The position numbers and the translations under genes were made by a program. A stretch of DNA of 64,000 bases from Paraburkholderia sp. Tr-20389 (GTDB lineage: Bacteria > Pseudomonadota > Gammaproteobacteria > Burkholderiales > Burkholderiaceae), in the NCBI RefSeq assembly GCF_017104565.1, contig NZ_JAAGPD010000002.1:186001-250000 (forward strand), given 5' to 3'. How positions within the stretch are numbered: position 1 is the stretch's first letter; every line of letters begins with the position of its first letter. Below, in pieces: positions 63,523 to 64,000 of the stretch. A model generated the notes under the pieces. That model did no database searches, had not been told where the DNA came from, and saw only the letters and a program-made list of their open reading frames with translations.

Positions 63523-64000
63523 ATGGATCCGCGACTGCTCGAATACTACAACCAGGAGTTGATTTATCTGCGCGAAAGCGCGGGTGAATTCGCGCACGCG
63601 CATCCAAAGATTGCGCGGCGCCTCGGCTTGCAAGCTGGTGAAATGAACGATCCGTATGTCGAACGGCTCATCGAGTCATTCTGCTTCATGGCGGCGCGCA
63701 TGCGGATCAAGCTGGATGCCGAATTTCCGCGCTTTACCCAGCGGTTGCTCGAAGTCGTTTATCCGAACTACGACGCGCCCACGCCGTCGATGGCCGTGGT
63801 GAGAATGTATCCCGCGCAGACCAAGGGGAACCTGAACGCGGGGTTTCGCGTAGCGCGCGGAATGACGCTCAAAACCCGCATACCCGACGGCGAACACACG
63901 CCCTGCACCTTCCGGACGACGCAGGACGTCGTGCTGTATCCCCTGAAGATCGTGAGCGCCAGGCTTACGGGTGTACCGCCGGACATTACCGGACTCGAAA
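63523..64000 (+). CDS. tssF: T6SS baseplate protein TssF, 3' truncated
   Basis: The window ends inside this gene. The visible 159 residues begin MDPRLLEYYNQELIYLRESA and continue with AHPKIARRLGLQAGEMNDPY, VERLIESFCFMAARMRIKLD and FTQRLLEVVYPNYDAPTPSM, the diagnostic N-terminus of TssF (VasA/ImpG), a baseplate wedge component. It lies 27 bases after tssE, and tssG probably follows off the window. Confidence 0.96.
   Translation, partial: MDPRLLEYYNQELIYLRESAGEFAHAHPKIARRLGLQAGEMNDPYVERLIESFCFMAARMRIKLDAEFPRFTQRLLEVVYPNYDAPTPSMAVVRMYPAQTKGNLNAGFRVARGMTLKTRIPDGEHTPCTFRTTQDVVLYPLKIVSARLTGVPPDITGLE

Noticed and set aside
1-64000. Prophage, insertion sequence or integrative element
   Set aside because: No transposase, integrase, tRNA-associated repeat or phage structural gene was seen; the gp25-like and tube/sheath genes belong to the T6SS.

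Overview
The window is about 64 kb of high-GC DNA with no rRNA, tRNA, insertion sequence or CRISPR that I could recognise. Gene content points to a Burkholderiaceae chromosome or megaplasmid, most like Paraburkholderia/Caballeronia. The signs are three Burkholderia-type OmpC-like porins, a DUF2844 protein, two Cache-type chemoreceptors with the beta-proteobacterial signalling domain, and a fused indolepyruvate ferredoxin oxidoreductase. Most of the window is metabolic and sensory accessory DNA; the right 19 kb is a type VI secretion system (T6SS).

Left part (1-23.8 kb). A truncated PQQ-type propeller gene is followed by an acetate permease pair (DUF485-actP). Next comes a small oxygen-limitation module (zinc alcohol dehydrogenase, universal stress protein, cytochrome c) with three FNR/Anr-like boxes at its promoters. 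A gluconate module follows (gntK, MFS transporter, porin, and a divergent LacI-type regulator) with two identical 16-bp palindromic operators and one degenerate copy. After it lie a possible lipoprotein, a chemoreceptor, a glycosyltransferase, a DUF2844 protein, an orphan fimbrial-adhesin-like protein, a lactonase-like propeller, an AraC regulator, a porin, a Tsx-like channel and a second chemoreceptor.

Middle part (23.9-44.6 kb). A minus-strand cluster encodes a lower meta-cleavage pathway for an aromatic acid: LigB-type extradiol dioxygenase, amidohydrolase resembling LigI, a clear LigJ-type 4-oxalomesaconate hydratase, an HpcH/HpaI aldolase, an MFS transporter, two divergent 4,5-dihydroxyphthalate decarboxylase-like proteins, and a porin. 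No LigA, LigC or LigK homologue is present, so the substrate and the exact reactions are open. A second block holds a GST, a LysR regulator, an aconitase-family protein with its swivel domain at the N-terminus, and an MFS transporter. A LysR regulator divergent from the fused indolepyruvate oxidoreductase closes this part.

Right part (44.7-64 kb). A minus-strand operon reads tssH-tssB-tssC-hcp-tssJ-tssK-tssL-tssM-rhs. Divergent from it run a tagK-like gene, tssE and tssF (cut by the window edge). The Rhs protein carries a C-terminal domain with a histidine/cysteine pair that looks like a caspase-fold (clan CD) peptidase; no immunity gene is evident beside it.

The most unusual items are the Rhs toxin domain, the incomplete but coherent aromatic-acid cluster with paired decarboxylase-like genes, the permuted aconitase module, a dispersed ~40-bp repeat beside two paralogous porins, and a possible terminator/anti-terminator between hcp and tssJ. 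Functions are assigned from recognisable motifs and remembered family features; no database search was run.
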